DNA of 64,000 bases from Tetrahymena elliotti 4EA (lineage: Eukaryota > Ciliophora > Oligohymenophorea > Hymenostomatida > Tetrahymenidae), in the NCBI GenBank assembly GCA_000231825.2, contig JH720294.1, positions 63,092 to 127,091 on the forward strand, written 5' to 3'. The notes under the pieces were generated by a model that had not been told where the DNA came from, did no database searches, and was given only the letters and a program-made list of their open reading frames with translations. The first letter of the stretch is position 1, and each line of letters starts with the position of its first letter. Positions 24,721-36,150 of this stretch are shown one piece after another. Made by a program: the position numbers and the translations under genes.

Positions 24721-27060
24721 CATTTTACTTTTGATCATTTTGATTGTTATTAGAGTTTTTCTTTTACTCGTTTACTCCTTTAATCTATTAATTTTGTTAT
24801 TGGTGATTATTATTATTATTATTATTATGAACAAATTCCTATTCAAAATTTGGATGTTAGGATGTTTTTTTACTTCCATAACTTTGCATTTCATATTCTT
24901 ATCCTTGTTTTTAACCGTTTAATTGCTAATGCTATTAGAATATATCTTATACTAACATTTATTCATTATTAATATTAGGAGTTTATTTATGGAGGTCTTA
25001 ATGATCACCATTTTAACTAGCTATATCTATTCCATGTAAACTATCATCTAAAACCTCATAGATCTAAGGCTTGTTGCTGACTTCTAAATTAATTATTTAC
25101 TCTGCCTCTATTATATTTCATTTTTAATAAAAATTAGTAAAAAAAACTCAATAATGATATCAATTTACCATTATAACCTTATGGAGAAAAGCTATACATA
25201 TAATGAAGATAGTAGATATAGAGATTCAAAATTGTAATAAAAAGGAGAGCTCTACTACCAATTGAACCATAAATATCTAAGGAACCACTAAAAGCAACTA
25301 GTTTATGTGAAAAGTAAAATTTATTATTAAAAGAAATTATTATTTTAAAACTTACATAATCCACAGCAAACAATATAATATAATGAAAATAAAGAAAACA
25401 ATCTGTTTCTCCAGATCAAAGAGTTGTAATTCTTAAATACCCAGTAGTAAAGGTATATAATGTAGATGAAATAACCAACTATGTTAAATAATAAATAATT
25501 AAATTTAAGAATAAATAAAATTGATATTTTTACTTAATATAATTATGCCAGTCCACTTACAAAAGTCATAAAAGCCTCCAAATGAATCTTAGAAATCTGT
25601 ATAAGGATCGTCCAAGTGATTGTAAGAAAATCCAATGTATGTAAGAAGTATAAAGAAGTAAATGACAAAAGCAAAAATAATTTTCTTTTTATCCAGAGAT
25701 CTAGATAATTTTTCTCCATTTTCATTTATTACTCTATCTAATACAACTAAGAAAAACACTAAAAGGCAAACAAAGAAGTTTGTTAAAAAGAATACATCAA
25801 AAAATGCCCTATTTTCATTAATTTTTTTATTTTCCATTTTTTCATTTTAAGAATTTAAAAAAGGTAAACTTTTTGTAATTTAAGAGTTAATTTGAAAATA
25901 TTGATTATTACGATGCCATGCCTGGAATAAGGATAGTAGTAGCATAGAAAGGATTGTTAAATAATATAAGCAGTGCACTTAAAATTACTATCATACGTTA
26001 TTCAATAACCCAATGGAAATAGCTTATTCTTTGTAATTTTCTGACATAAGCTATTGTCATGATAATCGAAACAACTACACATGTATACCTAAGAGCTAAA
26101 AGGAAACCTGTGTAATCAGAATTAACATATTCATGCTATATTATAAAAAAGTATTGAATGTATTTATTATTTATGATCTAAATCTTGAATTTTACTTGAA
26201 AGGCTACTTGTTCACTGAGAACCCATTTAAAGTCTTTGTTAAATTCAACTACAAAAGCATATTTTGAATGCTTTATTTTCGAATAATATATTAAAGTAGC
26301 TTCATCACAAAAAGAATTTCCCTAAAATAATTCATCATTTATTTAAAAATATGGTTTATTTGTTGATAAGAAAATACATACACTTGGACAGTTAATTTTT
26401 AATTCATGGCTTTTTTTTGTATCTCTTCTAGAGTCAATACTATAATCATCATGTAATTCATAGAAATGGCCAGTGAAATTTGCTTTCATCACAATATCTT
26501 TTTCTAAAAAAAATTATTTTTTACATTTTACTTTCTTTGCTTTTTGAAAAATAATTTTTACAAAAATCTAAAGAAGTTTTTTTAAAAACTAATCTGATTA
26601 TTAAAAACTGATTCATTCTTGACATTCCACTAACTATTCCACCAAAATTTCTATTTGTCTATTCAAAAAAAGTAATTTCATAAATTTATTTTTTTAAAGC
26701 TAAATATTTCTAAACAAAGTACTTCTTCATCAAATTGATAGCAAACATATTTCAAATAGGGATCATTTTGGAAGCTTTGACTATTTTTTAAGTGTGAGCA
26801 ATCATAAATTAAATTATTATTATAAATGGTAGCAAATGTATCTGGAACTATTTTTAAATTTACAAAAATTATCTCAATGATGTTTTTTCTACAGATAATA
26901 AATATTACCTGCAAATGTTAGCATATACAAGAAACCAACAATTATAAAAAATGAGCACCAGATTGCTATTGTTCTTTTATTTTCAGTGATGTCAGCATTT
27001 ATTTTAATCAGCCTAATTCAAATAAATATGTTAATGATACAGTTCTAACTCTTTGCTCAT
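24647..27060 (-). CDS. TMEM181-like seven-helix membrane protein
   Basis: Multi-exon minus-strand gene. The start is placed at ATG 27060, with a short first exon spliced to an anchor helix (IAIWCSFFIIVGFLYML). A lumenal region follows with several Cys (YDCSHLKNSQ, YVCYQFDEEVLCLE, ELKINCPSV, GNSFCDEA). Then comes a multi-helix domain: LRYTCVVVSIIMTIAYV, FHWVIEQRMIVILSALLILF with NNPFYATTIL, FFLTNFFVCLLVFFLVVLDR, IIFAFVIYFFILLTYIGFSY and ALLFITILNLYIYYLHYMYS. The W-IEQ-M-ILL...NNPF pattern and helix order match TMEM181 of the GOST group as I know it. The cytosolic tail is Gln/Asn-rich with seven Asn codons in a row near 24805-24830, and ends in EEEEY at TGA 24647. One confident intron is 26340-26397 or close; the others are approximate. 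Confidence 0.7.
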
Positions 27061-27616
27061 TTAATGGTTTTTATTTGTTTGTTTTACGTTGATGAATCAT
27101 GCACATGATGTTCTGCCTAAAGATTAGGATCCTATTAATTGTTTCGTATTTCTAAAACTAGCTACTACATAAACCTATGGATTTTCTTTTTTTATCAATG
27201 TTTATATTTGGTTTACTAACAAACAATTTTAATGAAATATATTAATTGATATTTTTGATTAAAAATTATACAGTTTATTAATTAATTTATTAATTCTTTT
27301 GAAAAATGATTTGAGTATGAACTCATTCATTCATTCATTCACTCTATTTCAAAATATTTAAATTAAACATTGTGTTTACATAAATCATATATTATCAGAA
27401 AGAGTTTTTGTATTTTTTAATTATTGTCTTAAATTAGAAGCAAGCTTTAAAACAATTTAAAAGAGTAAATAGAGAATTATCTAAATTATAAGTAATATTT
27501 TGAGAAATGAATAGAAGGAACCGATTGCATACACTTACATGCATGGATGGGCTAATAACGAATAATAAAAATAATATAAAGTTTTTAAATGAGATAAATT
27601 GTGATTAAAATTTTAA
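27061..27616. other. intergenic
   Basis: About 550 bp upstream of the TMEM181-like gene and downstream of the C2 gene. It contains a short ATTC tandem (about 27325-27345) and a perfect 20-bp palindrome at its right edge (27601-27620). No gene is seen. Confidence 0.6.
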
Positions 27617-27620
27617 TCAC
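27601..27620. repeat. perfect 20-bp palindrome at the C2 gene stop
   Basis: GTGATTAAAATTTTAATCAC is its own reverse complement and overlaps the TGA of the minus-strand C2 gene (27617-27619). It could form a hairpin in the transcript or be a chance A/T palindrome. Confidence 0.7.
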
Positions 27621-29359
27621 TTAGGATTTTGTACTGTCTATTACTATTATTTTTCGATAGGCTTTTTAAGTCCGGTATCAATTTAAACTCTTTCTTTTCT
27701 ATCTTATTTAGTAGTTCTTACCTCACTTATTGCTGTTATTTTTTGGAATTTTTTAGGTAAATATTAATCATTTGCTACTCCACTAGTTCCATATCTACCA
27801 GGTCCTGGAACAATATCTTTGGGACCAGCAAAACGTTTTTGTTCAGGAATTGAAAATTTGGGCACACTTCTCTGTAAAGTAGATGAGCTTTCTACTGTAG
27901 AAAAACCTATTCCATGAATATCTCTGAAATATTATTTACTAAATTGTGTTGGTACTTCGACGTGATTATTAGTTTTGAGTTTAGGTAGCTTAACAGTTGT
28001 TGTACTAATTACTATATCAGGTTTTTAAGCAATTAACTTTTCTTCTTATTTCAAAAATAGATGACTCTCATTTCCCAGTTATGGTGCAGACTAGCGATTT
28101 TTCATGAGCATTTATCTTCTTTCTAAAATTTATTTTTTCTTTAACATTTAATCAAGTTGATATCTTTCTGGAGAAAGCCAATGTTTATCTTTCTTTTCTA
28201 AACTTTTAATTTACTCTAAAAGTTCATCATTAGATTATCTCAGTATAGACACTTGCTCATCCTATTGTTCTTGTTTAAAAACTTCGTATTTACTTTAAAA
28301 CGAGATGCTTCCTATCTATTTTCCTTTGTGTCTGATAACTACTTTTTGTTAACTTTGATTAACATCTATTTTTTCAAGATCAAGAGTTCCTATCCCAAGC
28401 AAGTCATCACCAGTTATAAAATCTAATAATTCGTCTTTTAAAACCTCTTATAAGTCAAAATAAACTAATTTCTATCCTCTAAAGTAAACATCGAATTCTC
28501 CCTTAATCATCATCTATTTACCACCTTTCTATGGCTGTGTTTTATGAGAGCTATTAGGATTTCTGATTTTCACATAATAATACTAATTTATATTTTAATA
28601 TAAATTAATCATTTTAAAATAGAATTTTAAAAGATGCTTTGAAGCTTAAATCTGGACATCTTCATATACAATAAAATGATAAATTTATTTGTTTTAAAAT
28701 TACTGCTTCAGGCTTAAATGAATCAATACTAAGCATGAAATCTGAAACTGTTAAGCAGCTTTCATATTTATTTTTTATTTATTTAGCGAACTCTTAATTT
28801 CTGTATTCTTCTAAATCAACCTGAGCCTAAATCTGAATTGTAAGGTATGCCTTAGCTGCTAACTTGTCATCAAAATCATAAACTAAATCAACCACTATTT
28901 CTTACGGTTATTGGACTGCTTTTTTAAGAACTGAAAGAATATTTAGCTTTCCTTTTCCTATTAGGAGATCAGTCTCCTTCTCATTTTTTAAAGCATCATA
29001 AACATATTCCTTTTTATATAATTGAACAGTTATATTAACATCTGAATTTCTTTAGAAAGACCAAGTCTAGTTAAATTGGGGCTATAAATCACCGTTTTGT
29101 TAAATTTCAGTAACTTTCTTTTAACCATCAAACATGACTACTGCCCAAGGATGCTGTTTATTAATATAATTACTTATTAGAATTCCAAAATTTGTGCTAA
29201 AATAAATCAATTTCATTAATCAATCTTCAAAATAATTTCAATTATTTCTTTATTCATTGTAAATAAGTCAAAACAAAATAATCTTACCATGCTTTTGAAC
29301 TTTTATTCTTTTCTTAGCACTTCTATGTTTTTTAACGTAATAGAAACTTTTCTAGGCAT
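27617..29359 (-). CDS. double C2-domain protein with PGPGRY tail
   Basis: Minus-strand gene with at least two or three introns; the first exon (start at 29359, MPRKVSITLKNIEVLRKEQK) is tentative because its phase to exon 2 is not fully resolved. A first C2-like beta-sandwich is coded at about 28730-29190 (HPWAVVMFDGQKKVTEIQ, TWSFQRNSDVNITVQLYKKE, LLIGKGKLNI). A second lies at about 28340-28560 (EFDVYFRGQKLVYFDLQEVL, LLGIGTLDLEKI). A charged helical linker and a Pro/Lys-rich tail with RFAGPKDIVPGPGRYGTSG follow; that motif resembles the sperm-tail PG-rich (SHIPPO) repeat. Acidic Ca2+ ligands are incomplete, so Ca2+-independent membrane or protein binding is possible. A cytoskeletal or ciliary role is inferred from the tail motif only. 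Stop at 27617. Confidence 0.72.
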
Positions 29360-29793
29360 TTTACTTTGTAAGTTAACAATGAAGCTAGTGCTAAAATATA
29401 TACAATAAATATGAGCTAATTAATTACTTCTTCTTGCGCAAAATAATACTAATTAATTTATTAAAAAACAGAGTAGTTTTTTTTTCTATCGCTTCAATTT
29501 ATATGAATCATTAGAAAGCTAATTAAAGTTTTAAAGAATTATAAATTAACATTAATATCTAAACTATATTACATAGTTTACAATAGAATCCTTTTGAGAG
29601 TTTTTTTTTATTTTTAAAAAAATAAAGTAGAATTAGAATTTTTATTTTTTCTTTCATAACAAAATATTTTAAAAATATTTCAAATAAATAAATAAATGAG
29701 TGTTTAAATATAAATAATTTTTTATTAATTAGGATATACTAATTAAGAAATTAATAATACAAGTTTGAACATTAAGTTATCTTGCAAATACGA
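29360..29793. other. divergent intergenic region
   Basis: About 430 bp between the C2 gene (leftward) and the Sec1 gene (rightward). A/T-rich, presumably both promoters; no element recognised. Confidence 0.6.
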
Positions 29794-31836
29794 ATGAATA
29801 GTCAGTAAAATATAGAGGAATAAATACAAATAGAATAACAGTTTTCACTTAAAAATAACGTTTTCTAAAGATTTTAAGAGCTGTTTGAGTCTCTTAAGAC
29901 TCAGAATAACCATGGATAATATATTTTAGTTCTAGATAGCTATACTACCAAGATTTTATCTTCTGCTTTTAACTTGAGAGAAATACTGAAATTTGGAGTT
30001 TAATGTGTTGAAAAGCTTGAGTTGAAGAGGAAAAAATTCTAAAAATGTGAGGCTGTTTACATAATAGAGTCTTCATAATAAAGCATTGAGGCTCTATTGA
30101 ATGATTTCAAATCGAAAGATAATCCTTAGTATGCCAAAATAAATATTTTTTTTACCAGAAAGCTAAGCAAAGATTTACTCAAGTAATTAGCTATTCCATA
30201 ATTTGTTTCAAGAATAAAATCTATAAAAGAACTCTAACATGACTTCTTTTTTATTGATTGCAACTCTTTCAATTTAGACCTTCCTTAAGTATTTCCCAAG
30301 CTTTATTCAGGCAACTTTAATTTTGAAACTCAATTGCTTGAAGACTTAATTTCATAAAAAATGTTAACAATATTACCAGCTCTACTAAATTTTAATGCCA
30401 CACATATAATTGTAAGTAAAGATATCCAAACTGTTTCAAACAGATTCTCAAATATTTTACATTAAAAAATTCTTGAATATAAAGAAAGATTAAGAATTGA
30501 TTAAAGTAAATGCTTAGATGAATAAAGTGGAACTACCTACATTATGATATTTGATAGAACTGATGATGTTGTAACACCTATTATCCATGATTTATATTAT
30601 GAGTCTATGATTCATGATATTTTAGACATAGATCCCTCTGATTAAAGCTATGAATATGAAATACAAACAAAGTAGAATAAATAAGATTAGAACTAAAATT
30701 AAAATAAAAAAAATGAATAAGATTAAAATCAGAGTGAACAAAATAAGCCTTAAAAAAAGGTTATCAGCAAATACCAAGATGAAATATTTGAAAAATTTAG
30801 GTATAAAAACATTTCTGATAGTTTAAAAGAAATTAGTGAAGAACTTTAGGACTTTGCTAGAAAGCATAAAAACATAAACAATAATAAAGCAGATTTAGAA
30901 AATTAAAGTTTAGAAAACGCAGAAAATATTTTAAACAAGCTTCCTCTCTATGAAGAAAAATATTAAAAACTTAGTCTACATATGGATATTATTGAGAAAT
31001 GTTACAGAATATTTTAGAAATTTAATTTACAAGATCTAGCAGAAATTGAGTAGCAGCTTGCTACAGGAATTGACACAGAAGGACTTAAAATTAAGCCTAA
31101 AAATCTGAAACAAAAGATTTTAGAAGTGGTTTAGTCTGAACAATTCAATCATGATGCGAAGCTTAGATTAACAATAATTGCTCTTTTAAATTTAAATTAT
31201 GATTTTAAAACAAAGCATTTATTAACTCAACATTTTAGTCAACTCGAATAAAACTTATTTTGGAATCTGCATTGGATAGATAAGAAGTTAAACAATATAG
31301 TTGAGGTTGATAAATTAAAATAAAGTTAATAACTTTTATAACATACAAAAACCAAAGTAAAAAATTTCAAGCAAGGAGTTGATGTAGAGTTTTGTAGGCA
31401 TACACCAGAGGTTGCTTTGATGGTTGAAAATATTATATAAATTTTACTAAAATAAAACATAAATGATGTTCCTAATTTACTGTCAAAATAAGGTTTCGAT
31501 TTTTAAATAATAGAGTAATCTCAATAGCCATAATTAGAATAAGAAAAATCATCTTCATAACCAAGTCATAGTAAATACTAAGTTAATGTTGAAATGTAAA
31601 GGTTGATTAGAGACAAATAAAACTCAACTGAAGTTAAAGACATAAGTTTTTACAAAAGTTAGAATAAATTTATAATATTCATTCTTGGTGGAATGACCTA
31701 TGCAGAAATCAGGTCAATAAGATAACTTGAAATAGTTCTTAAAAATCATCTCCAAGTTATTTTAGGATCAACTCAAATCCTTACTCCTTAACTTTTTATA
31801 GAAGGTATAAAAGCAATGCCTAATTACAAGTAATGA
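29794..31836 (+). CDS. Sec1/Munc18 (SM) family protein
   Basis: An uninterrupted frame of 680 codons, close to the usual 600-700 of the family. SM proteins bind syntaxins and template SNARE assembly in vesicle fusion. Signatures: an N-terminal ILVLDSYTTKILSSAFNLRE, the central MIFDRTDDVVTPIIHDLYYE followed by SMIHDIL (about residues 252-277), and the C-terminal FIIFILGGMTYAEIRSIRQL with ILGSTQILTPQLFIEG (about 626-668). The GST-ILTP ending is typical of the Sec1/Munc18 exocytosis branch rather than Vps33/Vps45/Sly1. Between the central motif and the next helical region lies an Asn/Gln/Lys-rich insert (coded 30655-30765), and a second Gln/Ser-rich insert lies near 31505-31580. TGA at 31834. 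Confidence 0.93.
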
Positions 31837-32086
31837 TTTAAAAAGAAAGATAATTTCAAATTAATATCAGCATTTCTTGACAAAACTAACTAAAATTTAG
31901 TTCAATTTCAAATATTATTTATCATAAAAAATCTAAAAATAAATTATGTTTATTTATAAACAATTTTAATTTAAATTATTTTAACAAAAAAATAGTCTAA
32001 ATTTTCATCAAATTGAGTTAATTTATTTTCTATTAAGTTGAAATTATTTATTTAATTTAATTTTTCTAAAAATATTTTGAACAGAA

Positions 32087-32755
32087 ATGATGATTGTTTA
32101 ATGCATTAATTGCAAACATATAATTCATCTAATAAATTAATAAGAATAATTTTAAGTTTGTAATGGATTTATCTTAGTTTATCATAAATCAGTAAATATA
32201 TTTACTGACAAAATTGTTAGGTTATCAAATGATGGAATTGATATTTATTGTTCATATGAAAATTTTTATTGTCATATTTGTAAATAAATAATAGGAAAGC
32301 TTTATCATAATTCAACTTAAAAGTTTTAAGTTCCTCTAAAATAATGCATTCTTAAATTAAATTAACTCTAAATATTCGATTGCAACTCTTAAAAGTATTT
32401 AGATATCACAACTTTTTAAGAAAAATACTAATAAAAAGGAAATAGCTCGAATTATATTGAAACTCCATAAAAAAATAGAAATAAAGCCTAAGGAATTGAT
32501 GATAAGCAAAATGAAAAAAAAGTAGTTTAATTAAACAATTTCAAAGAAAATTAAATAAGATAGGAATAAGATAAATTTAAATTAGTCTAAAATGAGGTTT
32601 TGATATAAATATAGAAGAGCAAAGAATATTTAGGAAAATTTAATTAGCTTATTCATTACTTACAAAATAAATAATAAACATTAAAACGAATTTAAGAAAG
32701 ACTTTTTTTAAAATTGGAATATTTTAATAGTAAAATAGTAAATAAATAATCATGA
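32087..32755 (+). CDS. Mis18/Yippee-like zinc-domain protein with coiled coil
   Basis: A 222-residue frame, no intron. Two CxxC pairs (C6/C9 and C62/C65) are separated by about 52 residues. The second is followed by a Gly and a Tyr-containing strand (YCHICKQIIGKLYHNSTQKF), as in the Mis18/Yippee zinc-binding beta fold. The region between the pairs is beta-like (FILVYHKSVNIFTDKIVRL). The C-terminal half is Lys/Gln-rich and predicted coiled coil, as in Mis18 proteins. Mis18 primes centromeres for CENP-A loading. Given only short motifs, Yippee-type or cereblon-like alternatives remain possible. The 3' end merges into a tandem repeat block. Confidence 0.6.
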
Positions 32756-33540
32756 TTAAATATATAGAAACAATAACGAAATTGTGAAAACTAATTAAAA
32801 AATAATAATAAAAATTTAAAGCATTTTTTAATGATTTAGAGATGGAATAAAACAAATAAATAATTAAAATTTAAATGTATTTTATTTTTCAGATACTTTT
32901 TATTTAGTTTGAACTATTCTATTCATTTTATGAATTTTTAAAATTATGTATTTTATTTCATAATAAAGAGCATTAATCTATTTTTTTTGCAAAATTAAAA
33001 TATTTTCATAATTAAATAAAAAATAAATAATTCTTAAAGTTTATCAATAAATAATAATTAAAAATTGTAAGCATTAATTAATGATTTGCATATGAAAGAA
33101 GCGAACAAGTAAATTTTGTAATTTATATTTGAATGAAATTAATTTTTTTAGATACCTTTTTATTTAGATTGCTTGTTTTTATAATGACTATTCTGTTAAT
33201 TTTGAAAACGCTTGTATTTTATTACTTTCTATTAAGTATAAGGGTTTTTAAAAAAATTTGAATATTTTGATAATAAGATAATAAATAAATAATAATGATT
33301 TATTTTAAAAGAATATGCTCACAAAAAGATTGTCAAAGCTAACTAAAAAATAATCATGAGAAAATAATAACATTTTTAATGAATTTTGCTTTGAAGGAAC
33401 GTCAAATAAATTTTGTAATTAATATTTGAATATAATTTATTTTTTTTCAGATACTTTTAAATTAGCTTGCTTGAGACTAATCAATATTCTGTTAATTTTG
33501 AAAACGTTTGTATTTATTTTATTACTTTATTTTAGTGTTA
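32700..33540 (+). repeat. three diverged tandem repeats starting in the Mis18-like gene tail
   Basis: A unit with landmarks near 32891, 33150 and 33450 (AGATAC followed by a T-rich run and TTTAG), spaced about 259 and 300 bp. Each also has a TTGAATATTTT-like start, an AATAAATAATnATGA block and a TTTTGAAAACGnTTGTATTT end (clearest in copies 2 and 3). The first copy begins in the last codons of the Mis18-like gene. Confidence 0.65.
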
Positions 33541-33717
33541 GCATATTTTATTTAGAAAGAAAGATGAAGGAAAAAAATTACTGAATTAATCTAAAATTCA
33601 TGCAATTTTAATTGAATAATTTATATTTACTCTGAATTGGTCATAATTTATTTTTTTTGATTTTAAAAGATTTTTAGAAGTTTTGTAAATAAATTAGTTT
33701 TTCTTATTTTCTTTCTC

Positions 33718-36150
33718 ATGAGGCCCTCTTTTAAGTCTGAATCTATTGTTTAGCCTGCCAATTTTCCAAAGATTCCTTAATCCTAGTATGTACAAAAAGC
33801 ATCTAGCAAGTAGCACATTTAATCTAGTCCTGCAATTAAAAGCATAGAATAAGCCACCCATGCAATTAAACCATTAGGTGTTACAAATAATCCAGCAATA
33901 CTTTATTAGATATAATCGCCTACTTAAGTGAAGCAAAATCAGATATAATTTGGATATAACATGTAATTACCAAGTCCATAATAGTAATTCATGTAAGCTC
34001 CTCTTACCTATAGTTCAGCAGTTCCTGTTTAATAATTTCTTTCTCCTCCTTAATCGTTTTAAACAGAGAGAGCTACTCGCGTTCATACATAACCATCAAA
34101 AAGTTCAGGAAAAAGTGAAAATGTTTAATAGCTGGATTAGATTTCTCCTTCAAAATAGAATTTAACTACATAAAGCAATAGCGATCACCATTAATAGAAT
34201 AATTATTTCTAAAATATGAGCAATTAAAAAAATAATTTGAGTGGCCAGATTTTAAATAGTACAAATGGTACTTATTCTCCTTAAAAATAAATATAACAAA
34301 ATCAACAACAACAATAATAATAATAAATTTTTTAAAACCCAATAATCAAATAATCTCCTAAAACTAGTCCCTTAGTAACAGCATAAATTTTAATATAAAA
34401 TAATTAACAGCTCTAACTTCAATAATAGTAATTATTATAATAACAATAAATTTTGTAGAAACAATAAATAAACCAGTTACAAACTAAATAAGCTCAAGTT
34501 ACTTCTTAAAATATAGTCAAGCAAGAGTAAGCAGTTATTTTGATTATTTTTTCACATATTTTTTAAAAATTAAAAGATCAAAACAGCAGCAGCAGCAGTA
34601 ATAATAGCAATAGCAATAACAATAATAAGAGGTTGATGTAAAAATGAATTCAATGGATTAAAAAATAAATTTGTTAGTTCAGGAAATCAATTCATTATAA
34701 ATTCTAATTGTAAAGAAAAACAAAGAAGCTAAATATTGGAAGCAAAAGTATGAAGCTATTGACTAAAATATGGCCTCCTTTTTGAGTGTAAATTCAGTTT
34801 TTTTAACAATTAATTAAAAGCTAATAAAATTTATTATTTGGAGAATTTAAAGTTAAAATTTTATTTGAAAAATAAAAAAAATTGGCTGGTAGTCCTATCA
34901 ATTTTTAAATTTCAAAAGAAGATGAAAAAGAATATAATGATTAAAAGCCTTTAATTAAATATTTTTTTAATCAATAAACCTATTTTATTTTAAAACATAA
35001 AATTAATCAATCTTAGCTATCATAACATGAATAATTATTTGATGAAAGAGAGATTTAAATAGAATTTTTTATTAAAAAAAGGATGATGATAAACGAGAAA
35101 ACTAAACACCTAAAAAAGAATATAAAAATAGTGATTCTGTTATAGATGTAATTTATTGAAATTGGAAATTGTGGAAGTAATTAAATTGTTTTATGAATTA
35201 GGAAGAGAATAATCTGGAGAATAGTGAAGATTATTAAAGAAGAGATTAATAAATTAGTAAATTGAAAGCAAAGATAAAAGATTTAAACTAGTAATTATTT
35301 GATAAAGATCTTTACTATAAAGAGTAGTTGGATACAATTACTAAGATAATAAAGTAATAATATTTTATAATTGATATCATTTTAATTTAAATTAATATTT
35401 AGATAAAAGGATGAGTATTTATAATAATATATTGCACTTAATTAAGAGCTATTAGATAAGATAGAAGTGTTGAGTTAATAGCAAACTTAGTTTTAATAAA
35501 TGAAAGAAGACAATGAATAACTATTTATGGATTTGTAAAATAAGTAGGAAATTATAGATAGACTTTAAAAATAACTCAATATTGATGATAGGACATCTCT
35601 TTATAATTCTTAGCTTAAAAATTTTGATGAAGATGTCAATGAAAGTTTGGTGAATAAGCTTAAATGTGAGGTTTCTATTATTTCATCTGATTACTAAATT
35701 TTATAGAGCTAATACAAGTCTCTTTAAGCAGAAAATTAAAACTTATAAGCAAGAGTTAATACTCTTTTGTTTGCTTAAACAAAAGGAACTTTTTTTTCAA
35801 ATGATTCCCCTAGTGTTTATGATAAACTTGCTTTAGAAAAGAGCTCTGAAATTAAAAAGATATAATAGTAACTTAGCCAATATGCAACAAGAGTTTAAGA
35901 AATTTAAAATGAGGAAGATTTATTAGAAAGCTAAGGATAGATAGGTTCACTTAATAAACAAGATCTTTTAGATAGTGCTCACTCTTCTTAAGGTTATAGA
36001 GAACATGATATCAAATAGGAATAAATACTTCCATCTGATTTTATTGTTTAAAGAAACTATTCCAATCTTCTATCTAATAACTTATTTGCTGCTTCTTCAT
36101 ATAACAATAGTCCCTCAAAAGACCCAATATTACACTAAGAGTCCATATGA
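33718..36150 (+). CDS. Gln-rich coiled-coil protein
   Basis: Multi-exon plus-strand gene, ATG 33718 to TGA 36148. The N-terminal about 270 residues are Pro/Ser/Gln-rich with poly-Gln written in mixed CAA/CAG/TAA/TAG codons. A well-supported intron lies at 34527-34576 (50 nt). Others are likely around 34790-34850, 34960-35085, 35150-35204 and 35352-35400, because frames change and in-frame TGA codons occur there. The middle and C-terminal parts are long heptad-like coiled coil (KYWKQKYEAIDQNMASF, QTQFQQMKEDNEQLFMDLQ, LQSQYKSLQAENQNLQARV), ending in a Ser/Asn-rich tail. A structural or scaffold role is plausible; I recognise no family. Confidence 0.7.
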
